Shown: one piece after another, positions 1 to 11,261 of the stretch | Position numbering within the stretch: position 1 is the stretch's first letter | Layout of the letters: every line of letters begins with the position of its first letter | Assembly (NCBI GenBank): GCA_027405735.1 | Contig: JAPEHQ010000003.1 | Coordinates: 1,922,001 to 1,986,000, forward strand | Length of the DNA: 64,000 nt | Origin: Mucor racemosus | Lineage: Eukaryota; Mucoromycota; Mucoromycetes; Mucorales; Mucoraceae | Direction of reading: 5' to 3' | Position numbers and translations under genes: made by a program | The notes under the pieces: generated by a model | The model's database searches: none | What the model saw: the letters and a program-made list of their open reading frames with translations, nothing else | Told to the model about the DNA's origin: nothing

Positions 1-937
1 GTCTTAGGTGCTTTGGGTTACGGTATAAATGCTTCTCTTTTCAACGGTAAGGAGTTTTTAAAAGAATAGAATTCGTTATAGATATACTTATAAATATATA
101 CATTCATGTCTATAGTTGATGGTGGTCATCGTGCTATTAAATATACTCGTCTTTTTGGTGTTCAAAACGAAGTTTATAACGAAGGTACTCACTTTATGAT
201 CCCCTGGTTTGAAACACCTGTCATTTATGACGTTCGTGCAAAGCCTCGCAATGTCGCTTCTTTGACCGGTACCAAAGGTTAGTTGTTTATAATACATAAA
301 TCATTAAAATAAACACTAAAGGAATCTCTCCTTAGATTTGCAAATGGTCAATATCACTTGTCGTGTGCTTTCAAAGCCTCGCCCTGATGACCTTGCTACA
401 GTTTATAGAACATTAGGTCAAGATTATGATGAACGTATTTTACCTTCTATTGTCAATGAAGTTTTGAAATCAGTTGTTGCTCAATTCACTGCATCTCAAT
501 TAATTACTCAACGTGAGAGAGTGTCTCGTCTCGTTCGTGAAAATTTAGTTCGTCGTGCATTAAGATTCAACATTATTTTGGATGATGTTTCCATTACACA
601 TTTGAATTTCTCTCCTGTATTTGAAGCAGCTGTTGAAGCCAAGCAGATTTCTCAACAAGAAGCTCAAAAGGCCGCATTTGTTGTTGATAAAGCTCGTCAA
701 GAAAAGCAATCAGTTATTGTCCGTGCTCAAGGTGAAGCTAAATCAGCTGAATTAATTGGAGAAGCAATTGAGAATAAACCCGGTTTCTTGGAATTAAAGC
801 GTATTGAAGCAGCTCGTGAAATTGCTGCAGTGATTTCTCGTTCTGGTAACAGAGTCATGCTTGATTCTGACACTTTATTGCTTAATGTGAATACACCTGT
901 CAATGGCAACACAACAGCAACAGCAACAACAGCTTAA
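1..937 (+). CDS. PHB2: Prohibitin-2, 5'-truncated by the window edge
   Basis: Exons are <1-46, 116-277 and 336-937; all joins are GT-AG and in phase. Prohibitin-2 forms ring complexes with prohibitin-1 in the inner mitochondrial membrane and supports m-AAA protease control and cristae. The visible protein starts in the membrane-proximal segment (LGYGIN..LFNVDGGHRA), runs through the SPFH/Band-7 domain and ends in a long alpha-helical coiled coil rich in A, E, Q and K. DLQMVNI, the LPSIVNEVLKSVVA block and ASQLITQR fit the PHB2 branch better than PHB1, which has DLQNVNI. The C-terminus ends in a short N/T/A-rich tail. The start codon and roughly the first 30-40 residues lie outside the window. 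Family identity is secure; the PHB2 versus PHB1 call is strong. Confidence 0.95.
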
Positions 938-1905
938 CTTAATCTCTCCTATTTTCCCTCTCCTCCTCACCCCTCTCTGTTCCTTGAAAAACTCTAAAAT
1001 AAAGTTGAAAATAATGTAAAACCTTTCCAAGAATATCAATAATGTTTAAAAGACACCCATAAATGTTATATACATAATAAAATAGAAGTTTTCTATTACT
1101 TGAATCAATTAAATAGGAGTCAAAATAGATATAAAAAACTGGCAATGTAAACAATAACAATAACAACAAAATCACACCAAGGATGAAAAAGATGGGCAAA
1201 TAAGCCGATACATGGATCTGAAGGGAAAAAAAAAGAAAAAATAGAAAAATGTCAAATGTATCCATGTTTCAATGTCTTCAACTTGATGTGTACTACATAC
1301 TATGGTTACACTCTTTTAAGTCTTGTATGGCATTGATATGACGGCATATCTAATATGTACTCATAATATTGATGCATGCGTGGATAAATAGACAAACGAA
1401 TTCATTTTTTCATGCAGTTATATTGAAAATAGAAAACCCTTCTTTACTTTTTCATCCTTGACCAAAGATTCTAGTAAAGGAGCAGTGTTTATGTCGGTGA
1501 TACAAAATGACATTCATACTCGAGAAATGTGGATTTCCATGCGTAAAACCAGATGCTGTGTATTCATGTGATTTAAAATGGTGTGGTCTAACAGTAAATA
1601 CATAAAATCATGTCTTGTAGTCTATCAAGCGAAAAAGTCTTATTTTCAATATATTGTTTGAAAACACTGTATTAATGACAAAATGACAACATTTTGTAGG
1701 GGTAAAATGAATTGAAAATAAGTTACTGAAATAGTATAAACAAAAATACAACAGATAACGCAAGATGAGAGGCCTTTGAAATTCATGCTCTGTTAAGATT
1801 TGTTTTGGATAGCTTGCTGTGTAACAAGCTAATGATGTAAGAAAACGTATAAAAAGACCTTCTAAATCCATGATTTCTTCATTATACATATTATTTGTTT
1901 TTGAT
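938..1905. other. Intergenic, no gene seen
   Basis: This AT-rich spacer lies between two same-strand genes. The short open frames in it have no recognisable domain and low-complexity composition. It should hold the PHB2 3' end and the forkhead gene promoter. No repeat shared with the large islands was noticed. Confidence 0.6.
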
Positions 1906-3278
1906 ATGTCGCAACAGCAACAACAGCAATATTTCCCCCCAATGGACCTCTCTCAAAATGATGGCTGTAGTATTATGCATTCTTTTCCTTTTATTAATGA
2001 TGGTCCGAAATCGAATCATCGTCATAGTTATCATCCTTCTTCACAATATCAACAACAACAATTATGTCCAATCGAAAAACCTGAGCTTACAAGACACGTG
2101 CCTCCTGGTGTAATTCACATCAAACCTACTTGGAAGCCTGTCAAATTAGATGAAAAGCCTCCTTTCTCTTATGCTACTATAATTGCTCATGCTATTTTGT
2201 CTAGCGAAAACCGTAAATTGACTCTGAGTGAAATTTATCAATGGATTTCTGAACAATATCCTTGCTATAACATGACGGATCATAGATGGCAGGTAAAGAA
2301 TAAACACTCCTTGATTTCACTATTATTATGTATTAACACTTTATTGTTTAGAACTCTATTAGACATAATTTATCTCTTCAAAAGGCATTTGTCAAGTTGG
2401 AGCGCGATGCCGATATACCATCTGGTAAAGGCTGTTTCTGGACTATTTTACCTGGTTATGAGCAACAGTTCATTGATAATCTGGTCAAAAGAGGCATGGG
2501 TAGTGCCAGTAGTTCAACCACTAAAAAACATGCTGATAGCCTTAGCAGTACTTCAACTAGCAAACAATTCCGTAAATTTATTGATGCTTCTGTTAACAAG
2601 TCGAATTCACCTTTATTCACCATTTTTCGTATGAATCCTACTACAGCTCCAAGTCCTTCTAATAAACGAAAGAAGACTGCCCATGAAAAGAAAATAGAAG
2701 TCAAGCATGAAGAGCCAGACTTACAATATGATTCAGATTGTGATAGTGGTGTTGATCTTAGTTGTGAAATGTATCCTAAAAAATCACAGAGACCAGCTTC
2801 CATGCACATTCAACCAACAGATAAATCAGCTTCTCGCCCACTTGCGCCTCCTCCTCCTCCTTCTCCTGCAAATCAAACAGCACATCAAAGCTATAACTCT
2901 TTATTAATGGAAAACTCTATGTTTATCCCTGATGATCTTTTTATTACTCAACAATCAAATGTTTCAATGTCTACAACTTCAGATGATACAAGTCATTATT
3001 TTGATAACATCTCAACTCCATCATCCATTATTATGGATCAACAACTGTTTAGCAATGATCTGGGTAATTGGCCACAATCAGCACAACAAACTCCAATCTT
3101 TGACTTTCAGCCTCAATCACAAATTTTATCCACTCAACCCACACCTCAAAATCTGTCCTATTACAATCCTTCCACTACAAATTTTGCTCCTCTTGGTACA
3201 AGTAATAATAATGAGTATTTATTACAGCAGCCTCATCAACCGTTTCAAGATTATTATTTATATAATGATTTCTGTTAA
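1906..3278 (+). CDS. Forkhead (winged-helix) transcription factor
   Basis: Exons are 1906-2292 and 2352-3278 (437 aa). The intron splits the forkhead domain between HRWQ and NSIRHNLSLQ. The domain spans about residues 84-172: it opens with KPPFSYATII, has the recognition helix NSIRHNLSLQKAFVK, and closes with the GKGCFW strand/wing region. The N-terminus has a glutamine run; the C-terminal 260 residues are S/T/P/Q/N-rich and probably disordered activation sequence with a basic KRKK patch. No FHA domain precedes the forkhead, so it looks more like the HCM1/Sep1 class than Fkh1/2; that sub-class is inferred. ATG 1906 is preferred to an upstream in-frame ATG at 1870, which would add a hydrophobic leader unlikely in a nuclear factor. 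It presumably binds DNA in the nucleus; targets cannot be read from sequence. Confidence 0.9.
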
Positions 3279-4007
3279 ATTTCCCTTTTTATTGTTTGTT
3301 GATTTCATCACACATCACACCTCCTTGCTGTATTTTTCTTGTATATAGTTTTCATATCCAGCATTTCATCTTTGTCTATCATTGCTTATTGCTTTCTTGC
3401 TTTTAGTAACCTCCTAAAATTAAAATTAGTTTCATATCATTGTTTTTTTTAATAATTATTGTACTCTCTTTTACTTGTCTGGTATTGCTTTTTTTTATAG
3501 GGAAATAATGGTATTGCATTTTTCATTAAAAGTTACCCCTGAATCTGAGTTGAAATGTCAAAAAATTCCGAATTTGTAAAAAAAAAAATGATTCAAGCAT
3601 TGGCAAGAAAGCACTCTGGAGTGTTTTTTTTATATGATATTATCAAAACAACTTTATGGATAATAATATCATAGAATGTATAATTAAAGATTGTATATGT
3701 TAGTATCTTTTATCTTGAAAACTTATTTAAAAGAGTATTAAATGCATGCTATCACAACTGTATCTGAACTACATGTCCTTGGGATTCAAGCCCAATATTT
3801 GGGATTTATAGCTATATTTGCTCAAAAGAAAAAATATGGTAGTAAAACGCATATGCTGTAAACTATTTTAGAGAGATTTATTTTCATTTTTCGTATACAA
3901 AGCTCTCAGAACAATCCTTTGATATCTGAAACTTTATCAGGTTAATTATGGGATTTTATTAAATAGTTTTTATATAAATGATAAATAGATCAGTAATGAT
4001 CATTTTT
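3279..4007. other. Intergenic between convergent genes
   Basis: This AT-rich spacer separates the forkhead gene from the minus-strand PER1-like gene. It contains several A and T homopolymer runs and must hold both 3' ends. No coding frame, RNA gene or shared repeat was recognised. Confidence 0.6.
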
Positions 4008-4970
4008 TCAAGAAGATCTTTTATCTTTTGCTTGTTTCGATGCTGAGGTCTCTAATTCAGTATCGCGCAATAAAAATTTGTAAAACAAAGGAGCCAAAGG
4101 TATGGTAGCAGCATGCCATAAAGAATGGGCATCCAAAATTTCCTTGATGGGAGGGAAATCGAAAACTTCTAAACTCATAGCAAAACTAACCAAAACAACC
4201 GAGGCACCTGCCATGTAAGCAAAGGGTCTTCTTTCTAGTTGTCCCCACCGGGTATATTGTAGCACAGACCATCCCAACCATAAATTTGTTTGTAATAAAC
4301 CCACAACGATGCATGCTGTCATATTGTATCCATAGTCGAATCTGTCTAAACTTGATAAATAACCCACATGAGCAATATAAAGTAAAGCACAAATAACGGT
4401 CCAAATTGACGCTACAATATTTTTTAAATAAAATATGCGCACCACAGCTACACAGAGACCATAGAAAATGTAAAGACCAGCACTAAAATAATCTAATTTC
4501 TCTGTAATGGGAGTATCTCTGGTATGAAAAACAGTACTCCATAACCATGCATTCATACCAATTACAGCAATACCGAGATAAAACTTTTTAAGACGATAAG
4601 CATCATTGACTTGTTGCTTGATGATTTTAAAATAACGCAAATGCATGAGACCATTCAGAATAGAGAAAATAACTGAAGCTGGCTCTTGAATACCAAACAC
4701 GCGCTGGAAAGGCCATTTTCCATGATATTGGTGAATATATTTTTGATTGATAATTGCTCTTTGTGTTATTGTTTGCATGCAATGATAACCACAATCTTGA
4801 CGAACTGTCCATTGTAATAATCTAAGATAAATTGGTAATTGTGAAATGTCTGTATTGGCTGTGCATTGTTCAACACAATAAACATATTCTGGTAATTTAT
4901 CACCACTTGACCCAAAACACACTGTGAGGGAAGTGATTAAAATAACTGAAATTATCAGTTGATATTTCAT
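4008..4970 (-). CDS. PER1: PER1/PGAP3-like GPI-anchor lipid-remodelling phospholipase
   Basis: Single exon, 320 aa. PER1/PGAP3 proteins of the ER/Golgi remove the unsaturated sn-2 acyl chain of GPI anchors so that it can be replaced by a saturated one. The start at 4970 (MKYQL) gives a clean hydrophobic signal peptide ending near CFGSSGDKLPEY; an in-frame ATG at 5018 would bury it. The lumenal part has the family cysteines (VEQC, RQDCGYHC) and the HGKWPF..GIQEPASV block, followed by about seven membrane segments. Histidines and aspartates typical of the CREST hydrolase superfamily are present, including FHTRD and a late HSLWH motif. Length matches the family. It lies about 180 bp downstream of the FAD-protein gene on the same strand, in tandem. 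Confidence 0.93.
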   Translation of the reverse strand: MKYQLIISVILITSLTVCFGSSGDKLPEYVYCVEQCTANTDISQLPIYLRLLQWTVRQDCGYHCMQTITQRAIINQKYIHQYHGKWPFQRVFGIQEPASVIFSILNGLMHLRYFKIIKQQVNDAYRLKKFYLGIAVIGMNAWLWSTVFHTRDTPITEKLDYFSAGLYIFYGLCVAVVRIFYLKNIVASIWTVICALLYIAHVGYLSSLDRFDYGYNMTACIVVGLLQTNLWLGWSVLQYTRWGQLERRPFAYMAGASVVLVSFAMSLEVFDFPPIKEILDAHSLWHAATIPLAPLFYKFLLRDTELETSASKQAKDKRSS

Positions 4971-5154
4971 TTGTAAAACAGTGAGGTTTCTAATATTTCT
5001 CGATGTTTTTCTATTCAAAGAAAACCAAAAAGAAAAAAAAGCTCAATATAATAATCGACCCTGCTGTTGTTAATTTCGGGAATTCAATCATGTCAGATAA
5101 ACAAGCACAAGGAAAGGAACAGTTTATTAATGAAACTAATTATACACATATATA

Positions 5155-6973
5155 TCACCATGGTACTTGAATTTCGATGTTTTCAGCAGGTGCAATGCCT
5201 TTTGTCACTACATATTCTGCACTTGCAACGCAACCTTCTAATAATGGAATCCCCTTCCAACAGTAGGAACCGACAAACCAAATGCCATTCTTGCCTTGAC
5301 ATGAACCTAAAGAGAGTTCCTGTGTATCTTTATCTATAGTGAATAATTGCTGTAAAGCTTTCTTGGATTCTAATGTAACAGTAGCACGCTCAAACCAAGC
5401 AACAGAAAGCACTTTTTTAGGATCCACAGATATACAAGGATTTGTTGTTTGCATGTATAAATTATCAGTCTGTTTCCGCAAAGTGCTATGGGTTAAATTT
5501 ATAATGTGTGTTGCCATGGTCGTATCATGAGGATAAGGCACAATGAGATCACTATCTCCAGGATCAACACTCTTATCTACAATAGCTAAATTAAGAGCTT
5601 TCCAATTGTTTTGATCAGAAGGTAATAATCTTGTATCAGTATGATTAATTACAAGTGCTGTGTCGTAACGAAATGATTGTAGCATTTCCATTTGATCTTG
5701 TAAATAAGAAATCATAGGTTCACTTGCAGATTTCCATGCTTCAAATGATTCACTTTGTGATTTCTCATCGTTCTTTAATGAGTTAGCATATGCATTCAAC
5801 ATTGAAATAGCTTGATTACCCTGAGTAGCAAAAATAATATGATCTATATCGTACAATTGACCATGTTCATCTGTAAGTTCAAAACGATGCTCTGGTTTTC
5901 TATTTGGTTTGATGCTAACAATTTGGGTTCCCAAATGGACATTTTTCAATGGGTCAGAAATGTTCTTTACTACTTGCTGAACACCAAAGCCAGCAATATA
6001 CGATTCTTGAAACAAACCCATTGCCATATATTCTAAAATGAATTGTATTAGGTCATTGATCTGCATAATTAAATCGTGTGAGAAATAATAATTACCTAAA
6101 ATATCAGATGCTGGATAACTCAACATGGATTGATATGAATTGGTGCAAACAGCCGCAAATAACGGCACAAAAATTTCATGAGCAAAATAAGAGTGAACAT
6201 GATATGCCTTGAAGAATTGGCCTAATGTCATGTTGCAGATTAGATGTTGAGAATTATTCAAATGACCACGATAAAACATCCATAATGAAATAAACATGAG
6301 CCATAAATATGAAAAAGCTACAACGAATGATCTCCATATAAATCGACCAATATCTGCAATAAAATCCAGCATGGTGGATGATGTAGAAGATTTTATTATG
6401 TCCAAATGACCTACAGTGCGTGCACCACTGTAAACTAAATAAGAATCATTTGTAGTATATGATGCAACTTGACTAGCCTCCGTATTTTTATACAATGGCT
6501 TTGTTTTCGATTGCATAATGCGATACCATCCAAAACTAAATTTCGCTTTTTTTGCTGGAATATTTAAATGTTGATATAGTTTGAACAAATGTGAGTAATA
6601 ACCTATGTTTTTTTTTATATGATTAGCTCTGATTTCGTACTACAAACAAACAAGCAAATAGAGTAAAAATTACTTTACCAGACATGTAGGAACGCATTGG
6701 GACCTAAAATTAAATTACATGGTAAAACAGGTTTAAATTAGTGGCAAATCACTCAATTTTTTAGGGAGCTTTGTAGACAAAACTTACATCAATTCTAAAA
6801 TCTTTTTCTGGTCCTACGGATATAGAGGCAGCATCCATACCGAGAGAACTGTTTTTTTCGAATAAATGTACCATAATATGATCATGTTGATTCTTTTCTA
6901 ATAAATAAGCTACAGATAATCCAGCCAATCCTGAGCCGATAACTGCTATATTGATTTGTTTTTTGGTTTCCAT
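5155..6973 (-). CDS. FAD/NAD-binding amine-oxidase-like flavoprotein (COG2907-like)
   Basis: Exons in reading order are 6788-6973, 6679-6703 and 5155-6602 (552 aa). The middle exon is only 25 nt, but phase and family sequence fix it: RID|VPMRSYMSG|YYSHLFKLY. Residues 7-18 are a Rossmann FAD motif (NIAVIGSGLAG), followed by LFEKNSSLG. A hydrophobic pair near residues 130-160 suggests membrane association. A late GIWFVGSY segment near the C-terminus fits the second FAD-contact region of flavin-containing amine oxidases. The DVPMR..GYY signature recalls the uncharacterised NAD/FAD-binding proteins often grouped as COG2907. Substrate is unknown; I do not assign polyamine or monoamine oxidase activity. 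An in-frame ATG at 7006 would add 11 residues; 6973 is preferred because the Rossmann motif then starts normally. It is divergent from the CPSF30 gene. Confidence 0.8.
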
Positions 6974-7287
6974 GCCAACTGAAATGTTTGAATATACAGT
7001 GTGCAAATAGATAAAGAGAAGAGTAATGCAAGAAAAGAAGGATTAAAATATTTTATATAATTACAACAAATGTTGAGTTATAAATTATGAACTTTGGGGG
7101 GTGATCTAGTAGTACGATCAGGACATTCACCTTCTGTCAGTGATTTAACCGGGAAATGTGGTCATTATTGTACCCAGTCACTGAAGAAGGATGTACATCC
7201 ATGACGATTCTTGCCATTAATAGAATAAGCATCGCGTAGCTTGGTAATTTCTTTTTTATTTTTATTTTTATTTTTATTTTACAAATC
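6974..7287. promoter_or_regulatory. Divergent promoter region with a long hairpin
   Basis: This 314-bp gap separates two divergently transcribed start codons (FAD protein on minus, CPSF30 on plus), so it should hold both promoters. It contains an imperfect inverted repeat (entered separately) and, just before the CPSF30 ATG, a short run of TTTTTA units at about 7249-7280. No TATA box was assigned with confidence. Confidence 0.5.
7121..7200. repeat. Imperfect inverted repeat / hairpin in the divergent promoter
   Basis: The left arm 7121-7143 (GGACATTCACCTTCTGTCAG..) pairs with the right arm 7178-7200 (TCACTGAAGAAGGATGTACA..), with a few mismatches and one bulge, around a loop of about 34 nt. 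The arms are less AT-rich than their surroundings. It could be a structured transcript, a dyad binding site or a decayed mobile element end. Confidence 0.55.
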
Positions 7288-8191
7288 ATGTTGGCATCAC
7301 CCATTTTCACTGTTAATCATAGTGGTTTAACATTTGATTTTGAAGAATTCATTAAAAATGAACTTGGATTAAAATTAGATAATCAAACAAAACGAGAAGG
7401 TAGACATCTAAATATAAAAAACTTGATTGTTGAAAATGACTAAGCTTATTTTATATTTAAAAAAAAAAAAATTAGATGAACCCATCTGTAAATATTATTT
7501 AAAGGGAACTTGTACAAAAGGAAACAATTGCCAATTCAGACATAAAGGATATGATAGAGATAAATCAGTTGTATGCAAACATTGGTTGCGTGGCTTATGT
7601 AAAAAAGGAGATGGATGTGAATTTTTGCATGTATTTAATATGAAGAAAATGCCTGAATGTTGGTTTTACTCTAAATATGGTGAATGTTGTAATGGAGATG
7701 AATGCATGTATCTCCATATTGATCCCGAAAGTAAGCAAAAAGAATGTCCGTGGTACGCTCGAGGATTTTGTAAGCATGGTCCCAATTGTCGTAATAAGCA
7801 TGTAAGAAAATTGGTCTGTCAGAACTATTTAACTGGATTTTGTCCTGATGGACTCAATTGTCAAAATGGACACCCAAAGTACGAATTACCTGTTATGTAT
7901 AATTCATTAAATGATCAACCTGATGCTGCTCAACAACAGAAACAACAACAACCTCAACAGCATCATCATCAACAACAACAACAACAACAGCAACATACCC
8001 AAGATAAAGTACCATTTAACAGACAAAATAATATGCATCAACAACACACATTCCATAATAACAACAACAACAACAGCAATCAACAGCAAGGAACATTTAG
8101 AAAGTTGGAAGATGTTACATGTTATAAATGTGGACAGCAAGGACATTACGCTAATCGTTGTCCACAAGGTAGATCGGGCCCACCAATGTAA
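7288..8191 (+). CDS. YTH1: Cleavage and polyadenylation specificity factor 30-kDa subunit
   Basis: Exons are 7288-7399 and 7476-8191 (275 aa). CPSF30 (yeast Yth1) recognises the AAUAAA poly(A) signal within the nuclear cleavage/polyadenylation factor. After a short N-terminus, five CCCH zinc fingers run in tandem from about residue 42 to 170, each near C-x7/8-C-x5-C-x3-H (for example CKYYLKGTC..NNCQFRH). A glutamine/histidine/asparagine-rich linker follows. The last 23 residues contain a CCHC zinc knuckle (CYKCGQQGHYANRC). The five-finger plus knuckle layout matches the animal protein; budding-yeast Yth1 lacks the knuckle. The short first exon is supported by phase and by the family-typical junction to DEPICKYYLKGTC. 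It is divergent from the FAD-protein gene. Confidence 0.95.
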
Positions 8192-8973
8192 TATTGAAAC
8201 ATGACAAATTATATTCCAGCCGATTTACATACTACATTCAGGAAAAAAAAACTTTTTAACCTTCATCTTAAACAGAACAAACAATGTTTTCCATTGCTAT
8301 TGTTACTGCTAAATGATAAGCATAATAAGAAACCATACACTTGATTTGCCATGAAACCTAAAACCCAATTTATATTTGATAGAAAATTAATAATAATAAA
8401 AAAAATATATAACCATATAAATTCATAACGTACACATCTATCAAAGTTCCGTGAAATGGAAGTTTATAAAAAGCGTCTATAGAAAAAATGATTCATGTCA
8501 GGGAATTCCATACAAAATTCTAGTTGAAACAAAACAACCCAATACAAAAACCTGGCATTTAATTCAAACTTAATGTTAAAAGTTTAACCTATGCCTTTTT
8601 ATGTTCTCGACCAACGTATATATAGTCATTAGATAGCTGAATTTCTTGATAAATAAATGTATACAATTTTCAATGTTTTTTTAGTATATACAATGCGATT
8701 TTTGTTATTCAATCATTGTGATTTTTGTTATTCCATCATTGTGATTTTGTAAAATGGTGTAATGAGACATGATTGTTTCCTGTTATCGGGATTTCAGATG
8801 CAAAACGCTTATGTACATTGTATTGATCTACATTATAAAATCGCATCAAACCAAATCTGAATTGCCTTGCAAAATCTTGATTATAAAAATATAAGCTTTT
8901 TGTTTCTGAAAAATTCCCTTTTATTTCCCTTCTTCCACATTTTTCCTACTTTTTAATTGATTAAAGAATAATA
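8192..8973. other. Intergenic between same-strand genes
   Basis: This AT-rich spacer between CPSF30 and the cyclin gene has no coding frame with recognisable features. The only notable content is a short tandem repeat at 8694-8750, about 220 bp upstream of the cyclin start. Confidence 0.6.
8694..8750 (+). repeat. 23-bp tandem repeat, 2.5 copies
   Basis: Units are 8694-8716, 8717-8739 and a partial 8740-8750, built on TGYGATTTTTGTTATTC with a CATCAT-like end. Units one and two differ at two positions. It lies in the probable cyclin promoter; a regulatory role is possible but unsupported. Confidence 0.75.
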
Positions 8974-9988
8974 ATGACTTATAATATGGACTCTTTGCCT
9001 TCTTTTGATTTTATTGTATTTGATAAAATATCAAAAAGAAAGATTTCTAGTTATTTATTAGGTATTGCATATCAGTTTGATATAATTAAATCTAAAACAG
9101 AATGCTAACCTTCATATAGATTATGTCACTAATGAGTTTGAAGCAATTATATCCTGCCCTTCCTCTACTATGACACCACCTTCATCATCCTCTGCTACCC
9201 GTGCTGCTCCAAATCTCAACCTAAAAAGCTCTCATCGCCTAGATAAAACTTGTTCTACATTTGATCATTCTGGATTACCTTCACCTCCTTTATCTACATC
9301 TCCCCAAAGAAAAAACTCAATTAATTCCATTACTCACATGACATCTTCTTCCTCAACATCCTCTTTGAATACACCCATGCCACTTCGTTCTTATATAGAA
9401 GTCGTTGTGAAAAAATCTCGTATGGATACTGGAACATTATTGACATCACTTTGTTTTGCTCGTCGCTTAAAGTTGAAACTATTTAATACTTCTAAAGGTA
9501 GTTATCCCGAGCCTTTTTTTGACTTTATTGTAAAATACTGACCCAACTAATTAGGCATGGAATGCACTCATCATCGTATTTTCTTGGCAACTTTAATAAT
9601 AGCAACAAAATATATCCATGATTCAGCCATTAAAAACAAGTACTGGGTCGATTATTCCTCTCAGCTTTTCTCAGGTAGTGAAATTAACCTGATGGAGAAG
9701 CAATTATTGCAATTGTTGGACTACAAATTGGAAATTCCTTCAAAAGACTTTGAGCTTTTGGTCAATGATATTGTGCAACTTCATTTCCAACACAAGCTGC
9801 AACAATATCAATGTCCTACTCCAAATGCTGAGCTCTCTCAATGGTATCCCACCAAACAAAATTACCGCGACAGTGCCTATCAATCTGGGCCACCCTCTCA
9901 AACAAATGTTTACACAGCTACTACTCCCATCAGTACGTTACAGGCACTAAATTCTTATAAACCATCTCCCCCCACATTACATCAGTAA
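8974..9988 (+). CDS. PCL-type (Pho80-family) cyclin
   Basis: Exons are 8974-9061, 9120-9497 and 9555-9988 (299 aa). These cyclins activate Pho85-type cyclin-dependent kinases and control phosphate response, polarity or G1 events. The first exon is 29 codons plus one base; it joins in phase to give SYLLDYVTNEFEAIIS. An S/T/P-rich stretch follows, then the cyclin box at roughly residues 85-205: MPLRSYIEVVVKKSRM, TLLTSLCFARRL, the THHRIFLATLIIATKYIHD helix and EINLMEKQLLQLLDYKL. TLL..LCFARRLKLK and ATKYIHD resemble the PCL1/2 branch more than Pho80, by eye only. The C-terminal 75 residues are polar and probably disordered. Confidence 0.85.
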
Positions 9989-11261
9989 CATTTCTTTCTT
10001 GTAAATTTCTTTTTCCTGTATATACTCAGCTATTTATAATACATAATGCATTGTAATTTTAGACGCTCCTTGGCAATAAAAAAGTTCCATATAAATAAAC
10101 CAATTTGGCTATTAACCGATGTAATGATATAAATAAGAAAAAAAAACATGCATAAATGTAGAACTTGACAAATGCAAATCTACTTTTTTTCTTTTTTTGA
10201 AACGGGTGGGCTTTATCTATTGGACCCCTCGGATTCAATCTGCCATGTATTGTTAATCTTTCATTCCCTCTTCGAAACAGATTCTATTTTGGAGGAGGGA
10301 AATTATTGAAAAAGTCCCATGATAAACGGCACCGGTTTACCATTTTAGCGTTTGCCAATTTTGAGCTTGATCGATCTTCAAGAGATTTGCAAAAAAAAAG
10401 AGTGATTTTCATGCAAAAATAAAAAGGAAATATTAAAGCCATTAAAGGCAACATGATGAAGAATATGAAAACTATTTTATTATTATTATTATTATTATTA
10501 TTATCATTATTATTATAAGATATTCTGAAAAAGGAAAAACCTAGTAGCAAAGCTCGATCTCGGTACACATTGCAGCAGCAAAATTGAATCCAATGCAAGC
10601 AATAGCCCGTCTAATATTATGTCGCCTGCCTATTTTTTTCATTTTTTAACGTACTTTAAGCATAAACGTCGGCAGGCAGGCTTTTATTTGTGGATATCTT
10701 ACGGTCTAGCCCTCTCAATATCATGTACCGTGAAAAACATGGCTGAATGGCTTCAAACGATGTATTAAGAGGGCATTCCCTTATCAGTTTATTTGTATTA
10801 AGCTGTTTATGGTACTTTTTATTGCTTTTCGATGTGTTTTCAGTATATATATAGGCCATCTTCTTGTATTCACAACATAGATACGGTTAAAATCTACACT
10901 GTCTTCTTTGTTTTAGCGAAAAATATTGATTATTCATAAAGAAAATCAAAATCACAGTTAACTGTAAAACTCACAGCCTCTGCCAATTAAGTTCCCACAT
11001 CAATTTGCCAAACTGGTCGAAAATGGGCGGTGTACCCGTTCCTGTTGGCAAGATTATTTTTCATCGCTACATTCCCCGAAAAACTTAAAAAATTACATCA
11101 TTTGGTTTTGTTGCACTCTATAATTGACGATCTTTATTAGGTCGCTCTAAAACAATCGAACCAACTTACACTATAAGTTGAAACGGATTTTGGTACCCTT
11201 TTTGTAGGTATCTGCTAGAGCAAAATTTGAAATTTCAAAAAATCAAATTATCATAGGTTTC
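9989..11261. other. Intergenic, start of the first repeat island
   Basis: No credible gene is present. The stretch holds a TTA microsatellite (about 10,477-10,516) and a short GCCTGCCT/AGGCAGGC inverted repeat (10,623-10,680) whose arms are 8 bp. The open frames here are composition artefacts, one reading through the TTA repeat as poly-asparagine. Confidence 0.6.
10477..10516 (+). repeat. TTA trinucleotide microsatellite
   Basis: About 13 TTA units with one interruption (ATCATT). It is likely length-variable between strains. Confidence 0.85.

Noticed and set aside
7093..7160. tRNA-like stretch (GATCTAGTAGTACGATCAGG followed by ACATTC)
   Set aside because: It recalls a tRNA D-arm, but there is no B box (GGTTCRANTCC) and no acceptor stem; the long hairpin explains the structure better.
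10284..10598. 104-codon minus-strand frame with an asparagine run
   Set aside because: It is created by the TTA microsatellite; no homologous-looking sequence on either side.
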